From the NCBI GenBank assembly GCA_016712315.1, contig JADJRG010000031.1, forward strand, positions 62,001 through 126,000: a stretch of 64,000 nt of DNA, written 5' to 3'. Numbering within the stretch: the stretch's first letter is position 1; each line of letters begins with the position of its first letter. Origin of the DNA: Nannocystis sp. GTDB taxonomy: Bacteria > Myxococcota_A > Polyangia > Nannocystales > Nannocystaceae. The position numbers and the translations under genes were made by a program. The notes below the pieces were generated by a model. It saw nothing but the letters and a program-made list of their open reading frames with translations, made no database searches and was not told the DNA's origin. Shown one piece after another: positions 51,141 to 60,830 of the stretch.

Positions 51141-51782
51141 CTACGGGAGGGCCCGAAGCAGGGCAAGTCCGCCGACCTCGGCGGCGCCAGCGCCGAGGAG
51201 GGCGTCGCGGGCGGCGCTGATCGTGGCGCCGGTGGTGGTGACGTCGTCGATGAGGAGGATCCGGCGGCCTTGGATCATCTTGAGAGCGGCGGCTAGGGGG
51301 CTGAAGGCGCCTTCGACGTTGCGCAGGCGGGCGCGGCGGTCGAGCTCGGTCTGGGGGAGGGTGCGGCGGTCTCGTCGCAGCAGGCGGAGGTGCAGGCGCG
51401 GCCGGGGCGCGCGTGGCCAGGCCTGGACGAGGTAGTGGGCGAGCAGGGCGGCTTGGTCGTAGCCGCGGCAGAAGGCGCGCCAGGGATGGAGCGGGGCGGT
51501 CGTGACGAGATCCCAGGGGGTCGGGCCGATACCGGCGGCGAGCAGGCGGCCCAGGGGGCCGGCGAGCGCCCGGTGGCCGCCGAATTTGAGGCGGGTGAGG
51601 GCCTGCGCGAGGGCGCCTTCGTAGGCGTAGAGGGCGTCGATGCCGTCGATGCGGCGCTCAGCGCGAGGTAGGGGTACGGCGCTAAGAGCGCAGTTTGAGC
51701 ACAGGGGCAGCGCGAGCGGAGCAGGATCGCGCAGGAGGTATGAGCATGCGACGCAGGTGGGTGGGAGCAGGAGGTCGAGCAC
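51141..51782 (-). CDS. comF: ComF-family phosphoribosyltransferase
   Basis: 213 aa from GTG 51782; the frame continues far upstream but that part is not protein-like. The zinc-finger start has LLLPPTCVACSYL and LCSNCAL. The core reads FGGHRALAGPLGRLLA, HPWRAFCRGYDQAALLAHYL and LPQTELDRRARLRNVEGAF, and the PRPP-binding motif is ILLIDDVTTTGATI. The family is linked to DNA uptake, with an unknown substrate in most bacteria. It is 12 bp upstream of smpB on the same strand. Confidence 0.9.
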   Translation of the reverse strand: MLDLLLPPTCVACSYLLRDPAPLALPLCSNCALSAVPLPRAERRIDGIDALYAYEGALAQALTRLKFGGHRALAGPLGRLLAAGIGPTPWDLVTTAPLHPWRAFCRGYDQAALLAHYLVQAWPRAPRPRLHLRLLRRDRRTLPQTELDRRARLRNVEGAFSPLAAALKMIQGRRILLIDDVTTTGATISAARDALLGAGAAEVGGLALLRALP

Positions 51783-52128
51783 CGGAGCGGATCGGCCCGC
51801 GGTGAGCCCTTGTTGCAGGGCGATTTCGCTCGGATCGCGGGCGGCGTGAAGGGGCCAACGGTGGGGGCGCGCGGCGGTCGTTGGGGAGATCGTGTGGGAG
51901 ATCGCGCCAGAGATCGCCCAGGAATGCGCGTGGATCGCCGAGCCAAAGCCTATTTGTGAGGCGATGGCAAGCGCTCTGTGTTCGCCCAAAAGGGCCGAAT
52001 TCGCGCGAATTGGCGGCTTATCAGCGGAAACGCGGCGATCTGGCGGCGGGGGGCGTGAAAACGCGGTCACATGGCAATTTTCGTGGATCCACGGCCGATT
52101 GCCCGGCAAGAAAGAGAGAGGAGGTTTG
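51783..52128. promoter_or_regulatory. Divergent control region between comF and the hotdog gene
   Basis: About 345 bp of lower GC than its surroundings, especially 51890-52090. The frames through it are not protein-like. It must hold the promoters for both divergent transcripts. It contains a palindrome at 51998-52011 and a strong ribosome binding site (GAGAGGAGGTTT) ending 6 bp before ATG 52129. Confidence 0.6.
51994..52014. promoter_or_regulatory. Palindromic candidate operator
   Basis: AATTCGCGCGAATT (51998-52011) is a perfect 14-bp palindrome, flanked by GCC on the left and GGC on the right with one extra base. In such a GC-rich genome a palindrome with AATT ends is unusual and sits in a divergent intergenic region. 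Confidence 0.4.
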
Positions 52129-52602
52129 ATGATGCAAGGATGCGATCTCCAAGGAGTTACCGCGGGTCAGGTCTTGACCACAGGGGAGTTTCGAGTTTCT
52201 CCGAACGACTTGTCGGCGTATGTGGAGTCGAGCTTCATCCATGAGGTCGTCGGCTGCTGCGAGGAGCGGCTGACCAGTGGCGGCGCGGCGATGGAGCTCG
52301 ATCCGGGGTGGGGACGGGTGGTCCCAGGCTCCGTGTTGATCGCGCGCGCGATCGCGGGGCTGTGCGGTGAGGGCCTGGCGGCGGCTGGCGTCGAGGTCTG
52401 CTCGGTGGGGCGCGCGCGGGCGATGGCGCCGGCGATCGTCGGCGAGCCGCTGCACGCGCTGGCGCGGGTCCGCTTCTCTAGCCGCCGCGCGGCGCTCCGG
52501 ACGCTGACGCTCGAGGTGGGGGTGCGCCGATGCAGCGGCGGCGAGCTGCTCCGCTTTGAGTTGGCGCTCGAGGTGGCGATGAGCTCGCGGAGCGCCGCAT
52601 GA
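52129..52602 (+). CDS. MaoC-like (hotdog-fold) dehydratase/thioesterase-like protein
   Basis: 157 aa from ATG 52129 (a second ATG follows at 52132). It has a good ribosome binding site. FRVSPNDLSAYVESS, GRVVPGSVLIARAIAGLCG, VGEPLHALARVRFSSRRAAL and GGELLRFELALEVAM follow the outline of MaoC-like hydratases. The catalytic His/Asp of R-hydratases is not clearly visible, so activity is uncertain. It stands 3 bp before a lipoprotein cytochrome gene. Confidence 0.58.
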   Translation: MMQGCDLQGVTAGQVLTTGEFRVSPNDLSAYVESSFIHEVVGCCEERLTSGGAAMELDPGWGRVVPGSVLIARAIAGLCGEGLAAAGVEVCSVGRARAMAPAIVGEPLHALARVRFSSRRAALRTLTLEVGVRRCSGGELLRFELALEVAMSSRSAA

Positions 52603-52605
52603 GGT

Positions 52606-53085
52606 ATGCTGCGGCGCATGGCGCCCGCGCTCCGCGTGATGCTCGCGTTGGCCGCGCTCTCCCTCGCCGGGTGCGCTGAGGAGGAAGAGGCGGAGTCGCT
52701 GCGCGCGCAGCTCCAGGGAGAGGACTTCCGCAACTCCTTTCGCCGCGCTCCTGGGCTGGCGCGGCCGCTGCACCGGGTGGACGGGCCGCACGGGTACTTC
52801 GCCGATATCTATGTCAATGGGCCGATCGCCGACGCGATCGACGCGGGGGTGCCGCTGAGCGCGTGGCCTGAGGGGTCGATCATCGTCGAGGAGGCGTGGG
52901 CGACCCGAGAGAGCGAGACGCCGGACTTCATGCTGGTCATGGAGCGTCGACGCGACGCGTGGTTCTGGGTGTCGTGGCAGGGGGATGGCTCGCTGCTGAG
53001 CGCTGGAGAGGGGCTGCGCGCCTGCGTGCGATGCCATGACGCTGGGGCCGATCAGGTGCGGTCTTTTGGCCTGCCGCCGCTCTAG
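52606..53085 (+). CDS. Lipoprotein cytochrome of the P460 type
   Basis: 159 aa. Lipobox LAGC (about 23). The mature domain has HGYFADIYVNGPIADAI, WPEGSIIVEEAWATRES, RDAWFWVSWQGDGSLL and one heme c site CVRCH near the C-terminus. The layout (N-terminal VN, GS-I-V-E, W-F-W, late CXXCH) is that of cytochrome P460-like proteins. The cross-linking Lys typical of P460 is not evident, so cytochrome c'-beta-like activity is equally possible. Confidence 0.72.
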   Translation: MLRRMAPALRVMLALAALSLAGCAEEEEAESLRAQLQGEDFRNSFRRAPGLARPLHRVDGPHGYFADIYVNGPIADAIDAGVPLSAWPEGSIIVEEAWATRESETPDFMLVMERRRDAWFWVSWQGDGSLLSAGEGLRACVRCHDAGADQVRSFGLPPL

Positions 53086-53161
53086 AACCGGGGCTGTGCG
53101 AGGGCGCACAGTGTGCGATCGAGGCGGTGTAATGTTCTCTTTTGCAGGCTAGTCTTGTGGC

Positions 53162-55071
53162 GTGCATGACCCCCAAGAGCTGCTCCACCGCCTGACGGCG
53201 GTGATCGCAGGGGCTCCGGCGCCGCTGGACTCGGGCCTCGAGGGCGCGCTGGCCGCGGTCGCGGCGGCCCTGCAGGTGAAGGCGGTGGTGCTCTCCGAGC
53301 GTCACGGAGATGCGTTGGTCATCGTCGCTGCCGCCGGCGCGGTATGTGCGCGAGGTGAGGTGGTGCCGGCAGCTTGGGCCGAGCGGCTGGTCGGCGCGGC
53401 GGCCGTGGATGCGCCGTTCGGCGCGCAGCATCCGGCGCTGGGAGCGGCGCCGAGGCGGTATCTGGGGGTGGCGATCGCCGGCGAGCAGGGGCCGATCGCC
53501 GCGATTGAGGCGCTCGACCGCGAGGCGGCGCCGGCGCTAGACGCAGCGGCGGCGGACTTCGTCGCGGCCGTGGGCGCCTGGCTGGGGGGACATATGGTGA
53601 GCGCCCGTCGTCGGATCCGGGAGGTCGATGACGCGGTCGCGGCGACCGAGCACTTCTTCGAGTTGGCGCCCGATATGCTCTGTGTGGCCGGCTTCGATGG
53701 CTATTTTCATAATGTAAACACGGCATTTGAGCGGACGCTGGGCCATTCTCGCGAGGATCTGCTGTCGCGGCCGTTGCTCGAGTTTGTCCACCCGGATGAC
53801 GTCGATGACGCGAGGTCGCAGTTCGAGGCGCTGGTGCTCGGCGGTCAGGTCGTGCACTTCGAGGACCGACTGCTCACCGCCGACGGCGGCGCTCGTTGGG
53901 TGCAGTGGAACGCGATCGCGGTGCCTGAGAGCGGCGTCATCTACGCCGCCGCCCGCGACCTCAGCGAGCGCCGGGAGTCGGTCGCCGTGCTCCAGCAGGC
54001 GCGCATCGCCGCCGAGGCGGCGGTCCGGGCGAAGAGTGAATTCCTCGCGCGGGTGAGCCATGAGATCAGGACGCCGATGAACGGGGTGATCGGCATGACC
54101 GGCCTGCTCTTGGATACCCGCCTCAGCGCCGCCCAGCGCGAGTACGCTGAGACCATCCGTAAGTCGGCGAGCGCGCTGTTGACGTTGATCAACGACATCT
54201 TGGACTTCTCAAAGATCGAGGCCGGGAAGCTGGCGATCGAGCCTGTGTCCTTCGATCTGGCGCTGACGTTGGATGAGGTCACCGATCTGCTGGCCCCGCG
54301 GGCGGCGGAGCGAGGGATCGAGCTGATCGTCCACCTCGCCCCGGCCGCGCCGCGACACTTGATCGGCGACGCCGGACGGATCAGGCAGGTGCTGCTGAAC
54401 CTCGCCGACAACGCGATCAAATTTACGGACCACGGCCACGTCTTCGTCAACGTGTCCTGCGTCGAGCAGGAGGACGGGGCGGCGCGGCTGCGCTTCGCGG
54501 TGCACGACACGGGGATCGGGGTGTCCGCGGCGGTGCAAGAGCAGCTCTTTGAGCCGTTCTTTCAGGCAGATACCGGGTCGACGCGGCGGCACGGCGGGAC
54601 CGGGCTGGGGCTGGCGATCTGTCGGCAGCTCGTGCACTTGATGGGCGGGGTGATCAGCGTCGAGAGCAGCCAAGGGCGCGGCTCGACCTTCACCTTCACG
54701 CTGCCGCTGGCGATCGACGGGGCGCGCGCGGGCGAGGTGCGGCGGGTGAGCGACGCTCCGGGGCCGCGCGTGCTGGTGGTCGATGATCACCGGCTGAACC
54801 GGTGGATGCTGCGCGAGCAGCTCGAGGCCCTCGGGGCCGCTCCGACGGTCTGCCGGGGCGGTGAGGAGGCGCTGCGGCTGCTGCGCGAGGCGGCGGCGAG
54901 CGGCGATGAATTCAAGATGGCGCTCCTCGACCAGGTGATGCCTGGGATCGACGGCGTCGAGCTGGCTCGGGTGATCCGGGACGATCCAGCGATCGCGAGG
55001 GTGACGCTGGTGTTGATGATCGCGCTCGGGCAGCGGCCGAGCCGACTCGCGCCAGAATCGCGGGGTCGTTG

Positions 55072-55072
<1 letters not shown>
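53162..55072 (+). CDS. Hybrid sensor histidine kinase (GAF-PAS-HisKA-HATPase, receiver truncated by frameshift)
   Basis: 636 aa from GTG 53162. GAF-like domain (about 5-135), PAS (about 165-280; FFELAPDMLCVAGFDGYFHN, ARWVQWNAIAVPE), HisKA with the phospho-His in ARVSHEIRTPMNGVIGM, HATPase with RQVLLNLADNAIKF, DTGIGV and GGTGLGLAICR, and the start of a receiver (VLVVDDHRLNRWMLREQLEA; Asp in MALLDQVMPGIDG). The receiver breaks off in QRPSRLAPESRGR. The missing end lies in the next reading frame (see next entry), so a one-base deletion near 55036 appears to have split a BarA-like kinase. No membrane segment is seen. Confidence 0.85.
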
Positions 55073-55971
<899 letters not shown>

Positions 55972-55979
55972 GCTCGCCG

Positions 55980-56501
55980 ATGTCGACGAGCGACATGGGC
56001 CGAGAATACACTCGGCGCCGCTTGCCCGGGGTCCATGTCCACCGCCAACCTGTGCGCTTTGGTGACTGCGATCCGGCGGGGATCGTCTACTACCCGCGGC
56101 TGCTGCACTTCTTCCACGAGGCGATGGAGACGTGGTTCCTGGAGGCGCTCGGCTATCCGTATCATGAGATGATCGTCGGTCGGTCGATCGGCTTCCCTTG
56201 TGTTCACTGCCACGCGGACTTCTCGCGGCCGAACGCGCTGGGGGACGTGCTCGCGGTGGAGCTGCGGGTGGCGGAGATGGGGCGCTCGTCGCTCCGCTTC
56301 GACTACCAGGTGTTCCCTTGGGGGATCGGGGGGGATCAGGCGGCGCGGGCGGGGTCGCTGCGGCTGTCCGGAGGGACAGTCTGTGTGGTGATGGATCTGG
56401 ATCCGCAGAGCGCGAGCTTCCGCCGAGCCGTCGCGATCCCCCCGGGGCTGCGGGCGGCGATCGCGGGGTTTATGGGGGCGCCATCGCCGGGCGAGGGCTA
56501 G
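55980..56501 (+). CDS. Acyl-CoA thioesterase (4HBT/YbgC-like hotdog)
   Basis: 173 aa from ATG 55980 (TTG 55968 overlaps the upstream stop and is an alternative). HRQPVRFGDCDPAGIVYYPR has the active-site Asp of the YbgC/4HBT family, followed by HEAMETWFLEALGYPYHEMI and a long beta sheet (DVLAVELRVAEMGRSSLRFD). It should hydrolyse acyl-CoA or 4-hydroxybenzoyl-CoA-like thioesters. It lies 8 bp before the AtoE-type transporter gene. Confidence 0.88.
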   Translation: MSTSDMGREYTRRRLPGVHVHRQPVRFGDCDPAGIVYYPRLLHFFHEAMETWFLEALGYPYHEMIVGRSIGFPCVHCHADFSRPNALGDVLAVELRVAEMGRSSLRFDYQVFPWGIGGDQAARAGSLRLSGGTVCVVMDLDPQSASFRRAVAIPPGLRAAIAGFMGAPSPGEG

Positions 56502-56509
56502 GGCTGGGG

Positions 56510-57928
56510 GTGCGTGTGGGCCTGGCGGCGCGCCGCGGGCTCGGTCGCTTGACCCCGGAGCCGTTCGTGATCGCGGCGCTGCTGACCGCGCTGGTGGCGG
56601 CGGCGAGCTTCGTGTGGGTGGTCCGCGCGGGCGCGAGCGGGCCGGCGCTGCTCGAGCTGCTAGAGCGCTGGCGCGGCGGCCAAGGGCTGTGGGGGCTGCT
56701 GAGCTTCGCGATGCAGGCGAGCTTGATGCTGGTGCTGGGATCCGCGCTGGCCGCGACGCCGCCGCTGCGGCGGCTGCTGGGGTGGTTGGTGGGGCTGCCG
56801 CGGGGGGCTCGCGCGCTGGTGGCGATGACGGCGTGCGTGTCGATCGTGGCGGCGCTGCTGAACTGGAGCTTAGGGCTGGTGTGCGGGGCGTTGTTCGCGC
56901 GAGGCGCCGGCGAGGAGGCGGCGCGCCGCGGGTGGCGCCTGGACTACCCGCTGCTGTGCGCGGCGGGGTACGCGGGCATGATGACGTGGCACGGCGGGCT
57001 GAGCGGGACGGCGCCGTTGAAGGCGACGAACCCGAGGGACACGGTGGAGGTGCTCGGGGCGGCGCTGGCGGCGCAGGTCGGGACGATCCCGCTGAGCGAG
57101 AGCCTGTTTAGCTGGCTGAACCTGGCGGTGAGCGGCGGGCTGTTGCTCTTGGGGCCGCTTGTCTTCGCGGCGATGACGCCGCGCGAGGGGGAGGATCCGG
57201 GGGCGAGGTCGATCCCGGTAGGGAAGGCCGATGAGGCAGGTCTGATGGGACATGTCCCAGCGGCGGGGTCGGAAGATCCGGCGCTGGGGCGGCTGGAGCG
57301 CTCGCGGGTGATCACGTGGCTGCTGGCGGCGCCGATGATCGCGGCGCTGGCGCTGTTCGGGTCGGCGCAGGGGTGGGCGGCGCTGGATCTGAACACGGTG
57401 AACTTGGGGCTGTGGGCGGCGGCGCTGCTGCTGCACGGGCGGCCCGATCGGTTCGTGGCGGCCTGCGAGGCGGGGATCCGCGGCTGCGCGGGGATCATGC
57501 TGCTGTTCCCGCTGTACGCGGGCATGATGGGGCTGCTGGCGGCGTCGGGGCTGTCGGCGGCGCTGGCGGGGCTGTTCGCGGACGTGCCGGGGCGGCTGTT
57601 CACGGCGGCGACCTTCGCCTCGGCGGGGCTGCTGAACCTGTTCGTCCCGTCAGGCGGCGGGCAGTGGGCGCTGCAAGGGCCGATCGTGATCGAGGCGGCG
57701 CTGGCGCGTGGGGTCGATCCGGGGGCGGCGATGATGGCGGTGGCCTACGGCGACCAGTGGACGAACATGCTGCAGCCGTTCTGGGCGGCGCCGCTGCTGG
57801 CGATCACGGGGGCGCGGGCGCGGGAGATCGCCGGCTATTGCGCGGTGTGGATGGCGCTCGGGGGGCTTTGGATCGTCGGTGTCTTGCTGGCCTGGGGGAC
57901 AGGTTCTCCGGGAGCGGGATCTGGTTGA
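56510..57928 (+). CDS. AtoE-type short-chain fatty acid transporter
   Basis: 472 aa from GTG 56510 (GTG 56516 also possible); the frame extends upstream inside the thioesterase gene but is not protein-like there. About twelve hydrophobic helices; family motifs WHGGLSGTAPLKATN and VPSGGGQWALQGPIVIEA, then AYGDQWTNMLQPFWAAPLLA. These match the AtoE/short-chain fatty acid permease family. It should import butyrate or acetoacetate-like substrates. SCOT-type CoA-transferase genes lie 2.2 kb away (60156-61532), a loose ato-like set. Confidence 0.9.
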   Translation: MRVGLAARRGLGRLTPEPFVIAALLTALVAAASFVWVVRAGASGPALLELLERWRGGQGLWGLLSFAMQASLMLVLGSALAATPPLRRLLGWLVGLPRGARALVAMTACVSIVAALLNWSLGLVCGALFARGAGEEAARRGWRLDYPLLCAAGYAGMMTWHGGLSGTAPLKATNPRDTVEVLGAALAAQVGTIPLSESLFSWLNLAVSGGLLLLGPLVFAAMTPREGEDPGARSIPVGKADEAGLMGHVPAAGSEDPALGRLERSRVITWLLAAPMIAALALFGSAQGWAALDLNTVNLGLWAAALLLHGRPDRFVAACEAGIRGCAGIMLLFPLYAGMMGLLAASGLSAALAGLFADVPGRLFTAATFASAGLLNLFVPSGGGQWALQGPIVIEAALARGVDPGAAMMAVAYGDQWTNMLQPFWAAPLLAITGARAREIAGYCAVWMALGGLWIVGVLLAWGTGSPGAGSG

Positions 57929-58019
57929 GCGACGGTGGTGAGGTCTTCGCGGCGCATTCTTTGCACCTCCGCGCGGGGTGGTTTGGTGCACTCTGCCGGG
58001 CGTCAGGAGACCTCAATTG

Positions 58020-59198
58020 ATGCACCGCAAGCTCCGCACCGTCGCCGTCGCCCTCTCTCTGCCCTTGTTCGCCCTGAGCTGCCAGAAACCGGCGCCTGCG
58101 ACGGAGACGCCGGTGACCGCGCCGCCGCAAGCGGAGCCGGCGCCGCCGCCGCAGGAGGAGCCAGAGCCAGCGGAAGCGGTCGAGCTGGTCGACGCGTGGT
58201 TCAACGATATGGACGCCGACGGGGTGCCGGACTTCGTGGAGCTCGAGCTGAACACGGATCCGAAGATCGACGAGTGCATCACCGCGGCGTGCGGCGCGGA
58301 CGCGGTGTCGGGGCGCTTGGCGTCGCGGATCAACACGCTGGTGATCCTCGACGCCTCGGGATCGATGGCCGGCAAGCTCGGCAAGGGCACCAAGCTGGAC
58401 GCGGCGAAGCGGGCGATCCGCCGCTACGTCGAGGTGATGCCGAAGAGCGAGGTGATGAACCTCGGCATGATGGTGTACGGGCACGTCGGCGATAACACGC
58501 TGAAGGGCCAGCCAGAGAGCTGCAACACGGTGCAGATGGCCCTGCCGTTGGCGGCGATCGACGTGAAGGCGGTCGACGCGGCGATGAAGCCGCTGAAGCC
58601 GACGGGCTGGTCGCCGATCGCGAAGGCGCTGGAGGCGAGCGATCAGTTCTTGCCGGAGCAGGTGGGGCAGGTGAACCACGTGATCCTGGTGGCCGACGGG
58701 ATCGAGGCCTGTGAGGGCGATCCGACGACGGTGGCCCGCCAGCTCCGCCAGACGGGCAAGATCACGCGGATGGACGTGGTCGGCTTCGGGATCGACGCGA
58801 AGCAGGACAGCGCGGCGCTGCTGGCGATCGCGGAGGCGGCGGGCGGACGTTATGTCGAGGCGAATTCGGTTGCGGAGTTCGACCAGGCGTTCAACCTGCT
58901 GTCGATGGGGATCTGGTCGGACTACGACGCGTGGCTGTGCGCGGTCGGCTCGGCGCCGCTGCTCGAGTGTTATAGCCGGCGCGCAGAGGAGGCGATCGCG
59001 CGCACCGAGCAGCAGGTCGCGTGGATGTCGAAGAACGCGAAGGACGAGGAGGCGTCGGCGTCGCTGCAGAAGGTGAAGACGCGGATCGAGGCGATGCGCG
59101 ACGGCCGGCAGCGGGTGGTGACGACCTATAAGGTGAACCTCGACAAGCTGCGCTCCGACGCGGAGATGCAGCGCAAGAAGGCGAAGCTGGCGAAGTGA
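58020..59198 (+). CDS. VWA-domain lipoprotein with coiled-coil tail
   Basis: 392 aa from ATG 58020. Lipobox ALSC, Pro/Glu-rich linker (about 25-55), a Ca-binding-like DMDADGVPDFVELELNTDP, then a von Willebrand A domain (about 105-300) with MIDAS LDASGSMAGK, Thr/Ser positions in GWSPIAKALE and LVADGIEACEGDP. The C-terminal 85 residues are a coiled coil ending KKAKLAK. It is likely surface- or periplasm-facing and binds protein partners through the metal site. Confidence 0.88.
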   Translation: MHRKLRTVAVALSLPLFALSCQKPAPATETPVTAPPQAEPAPPPQEEPEPAEAVELVDAWFNDMDADGVPDFVELELNTDPKIDECITAACGADAVSGRLASRINTLVILDASGSMAGKLGKGTKLDAAKRAIRRYVEVMPKSEVMNLGMMVYGHVGDNTLKGQPESCNTVQMALPLAAIDVKAVDAAMKPLKPTGWSPIAKALEASDQFLPEQVGQVNHVILVADGIEACEGDPTTVARQLRQTGKITRMDVVGFGIDAKQDSAALLAIAEAAGGRYVEANSVAEFDQAFNLLSMGIWSDYDAWLCAVGSAPLLECYSRRAEEAIARTEQQVAWMSKNAKDEEASASLQKVKTRIEAMRDGRQRVVTTYKVNLDKLRSDAEMQRKKAKLAK

Positions 59199-59222
59199 GC
59201 CGGCCGCCTCGCGCGAGCTCGC

Positions 59223-60074
59223 TCAGGCGGCGCGCCGTCGGCGGCGAGCCGCGGCGGCGATGGGGATGAGGAGCAGGGCGGCGCCCCAGGGGTCGGCGTC
59301 GCCGGCGTGGGCCCGGCAGAAGCCGCCTGAGACGTCGCCGCTGATGTCGCCGTCGATGTCGAAGCCGACCTCGATCGGCTGGAGGCCGCGGGCGATCAGG
59401 GCGTTGACGCAGGCGCTGAGCTGAGCGCCTGAGAGGATGTATTCGCCGTCGCAGAAGAGCGCGCCGCTGCCCTCGCAGGAGGCGGAGCAGTCGGCCTTGA
59501 ACTCGTACTCGCAGTCCTCAAACTGCTCCTCTTGGCAGGTCTGCTGGCAGGTCATGTTGGCCTGCGCGCCGCACGAGCCGCCGCAGCACTCGACGCAGTG
59601 GGAGTAGCAGTCGCCGTCGATGGCGGCGGTGCACTGGATGTCGCACTCGCCGTCGCAGGTGGCCTCGCAGGAGGCCTTGCAGGTGGCGGCGTCAGCGGCT
59701 CCGTCGCAGCTCGCCTCGCAGGCGCCGTTGCACTCGGCGAAGCAGTTGTGGGTGCAGATGACGTTGATGCCGTTCATGCAGTCGGCGGAGCACTGCTCGG
59801 TGCACTCGTCGGTGCAGGTGGGCTCAGCGTCGAGGGTGCAGGTGCTGCGACAGACGGTGTGGAGCTTGGTCGCGCAGGCCTTTTTGTAGACGCCGAGCTT
59901 GTCGCAGCCGGCGGAGCACTCGAGGTCGCCGCGGATCTCACACGAACCGGCGCTCTCGAGGCGCACGCCGTTGCACTCCGGTAGGCCGGCGGCGGCGGTA
60001 TCAGGGAGGAGGACGGCGCCAGCGACGAACAGGCCGCTAGCGAGGGTGAGGCAGCGAAGGTCGAATAAAGCCAT
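59223..60074 (-). CDS. Cysteine-rich secreted protein with MYXO-CTERM-like tail
   Basis: 283 aa with 35 cysteines. Signal peptide (cleavage near TAAAG), then mostly C-x3-C spaced Cys over about 35-215 (CTDECTEQCSADCMNG, CEATCDGECDIQC). A short globular part (LSGAQLSACVNALIARGLQP) follows. The end is DADPWGAALLLIPIAAAARR plus an Arg run, that is a hydrophobic helix with a basic terminus, like a MYXO-CTERM/PEP-CTERM-type sorting signal. I infer export and anchoring at the outer surface with extensive disulfides. Confidence 0.78.
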   Translation of the reverse strand: MALFDLRCLTLASGLFVAGAVLLPDTAAAGLPECNGVRLESAGSCEIRGDLECSAGCDKLGVYKKACATKLHTVCRSTCTLDAEPTCTDECTEQCSADCMNGINVICTHNCFAECNGACEASCDGAADAATCKASCEATCDGECDIQCTAAIDGDCYSHCVECCGGSCGAQANMTCQQTCQEEQFEDCEYEFKADCSASCEGSGALFCDGEYILSGAQLSACVNALIARGLQPIEVGFDIDGDISGDVSGGFCRAHAGDADPWGAALLLIPIAAAARRRRRAA

Positions 60075-60155
60075 AGGATCGAGGGTAGCCGACCGGGGAC
60101 CAACGCACCGGTGTGTCGGTGCGGAGGTCGGCGTCTTTCGCCCCAGGACGCGGCC

Positions 60156-60812
60156 TTAGAGCTGGATCGAGGGGAGAGGATCGGCGACGGCGAAGTGGAA
60201 GCCGGTCTTGGCGCGGACCTCCTCGACGGTGACGTCAGGGGCGATCTCGAGGAGGAGCGGGCCCTCGGGCGTGAACTTAAAGTAGCCGAGCTCGGTGATC
60301 ACCTCGTGGACGACGCGCTTGCCGGTGAGCGGCAAGGCGCAGCGCTCCAAGAGCTTGGGGGCGCCGTCCTTGCTGGTGTGCTCCATGGTGACGATGACGC
60401 GCTTGGCGCCCGCGACGAGGTCCATGGCGCCGCCCATGCCCTTGACCTTCTTGCCGGGGATCATCCAGTTGGCGAGGTCGCCGCTCTGAGAGACCTCCAT
60501 GGCGCCGAGGATCGCGAGGTCGATGTGGCCGCCGCGGATCATCGCGAAGCTCTCGTGCGAGCCGAAGAAGGAGGCGCCAGGGAGGGCGGTGACCGTCTGC
60601 TTGCCGGCGTTGATGAGATCAGGATCGACCTGGTCCTCGGTGGGGAAGGGCCCCATGCCGAGCATGCCGTTCTCGCTGTGTAAGACGACCTCGACGCCCG
60701 GGGGCACGTGGTTGGCGACGAGCGTGGGCATGCCGATGCCGAGGTTGACGTAATAACCATCGCGCAGCTCGCGGGCGACGCGCTTGACGATCTGGTCTCT
60801 GGTGAGGGGCAT
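60156..60812 (-). CDS. scoB: 3-oxoacid CoA-transferase subunit B
   Basis: 218 aa, normal length. VARELRDGYYVNLGIGMPTL, catalytic Glu in HSENGMLGMGP, FGSHESFAMIRGGHIDLAIL and GAMDLVAGAKRVIVTMEHTS are the family signatures. With subunit A (start 61532) it moves CoA between succinyl-CoA and 3-oxoacids such as acetoacetate. It lies 18 bp after scoA. Confidence 0.95.
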   Translation of the reverse strand: MPLTRDQIVKRVARELRDGYYVNLGIGMPTLVANHVPPGVEVVLHSENGMLGMGPFPTEDQVDPDLINAGKQTVTALPGASFFGSHESFAMIRGGHIDLAILGAMEVSQSGDLANWMIPGKKVKGMGGAMDLVAGAKRVIVTMEHTSKDGAPKLLERCALPLTGKRVVHEVITELGYFKFTPEGPLLLEIAPDVTVEEVRAKTGFHFAVADPLPSIQL

Positions 60813-60830
60813 GATCTTGCTCCGGTGGCC

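Noticed and set aside
51783..52109. An N-terminal extension of ComF to 52109
   Set aside because: The extended translation lacks family similarity, and GTG 51782 gives the normal ComF start before the zinc finger.
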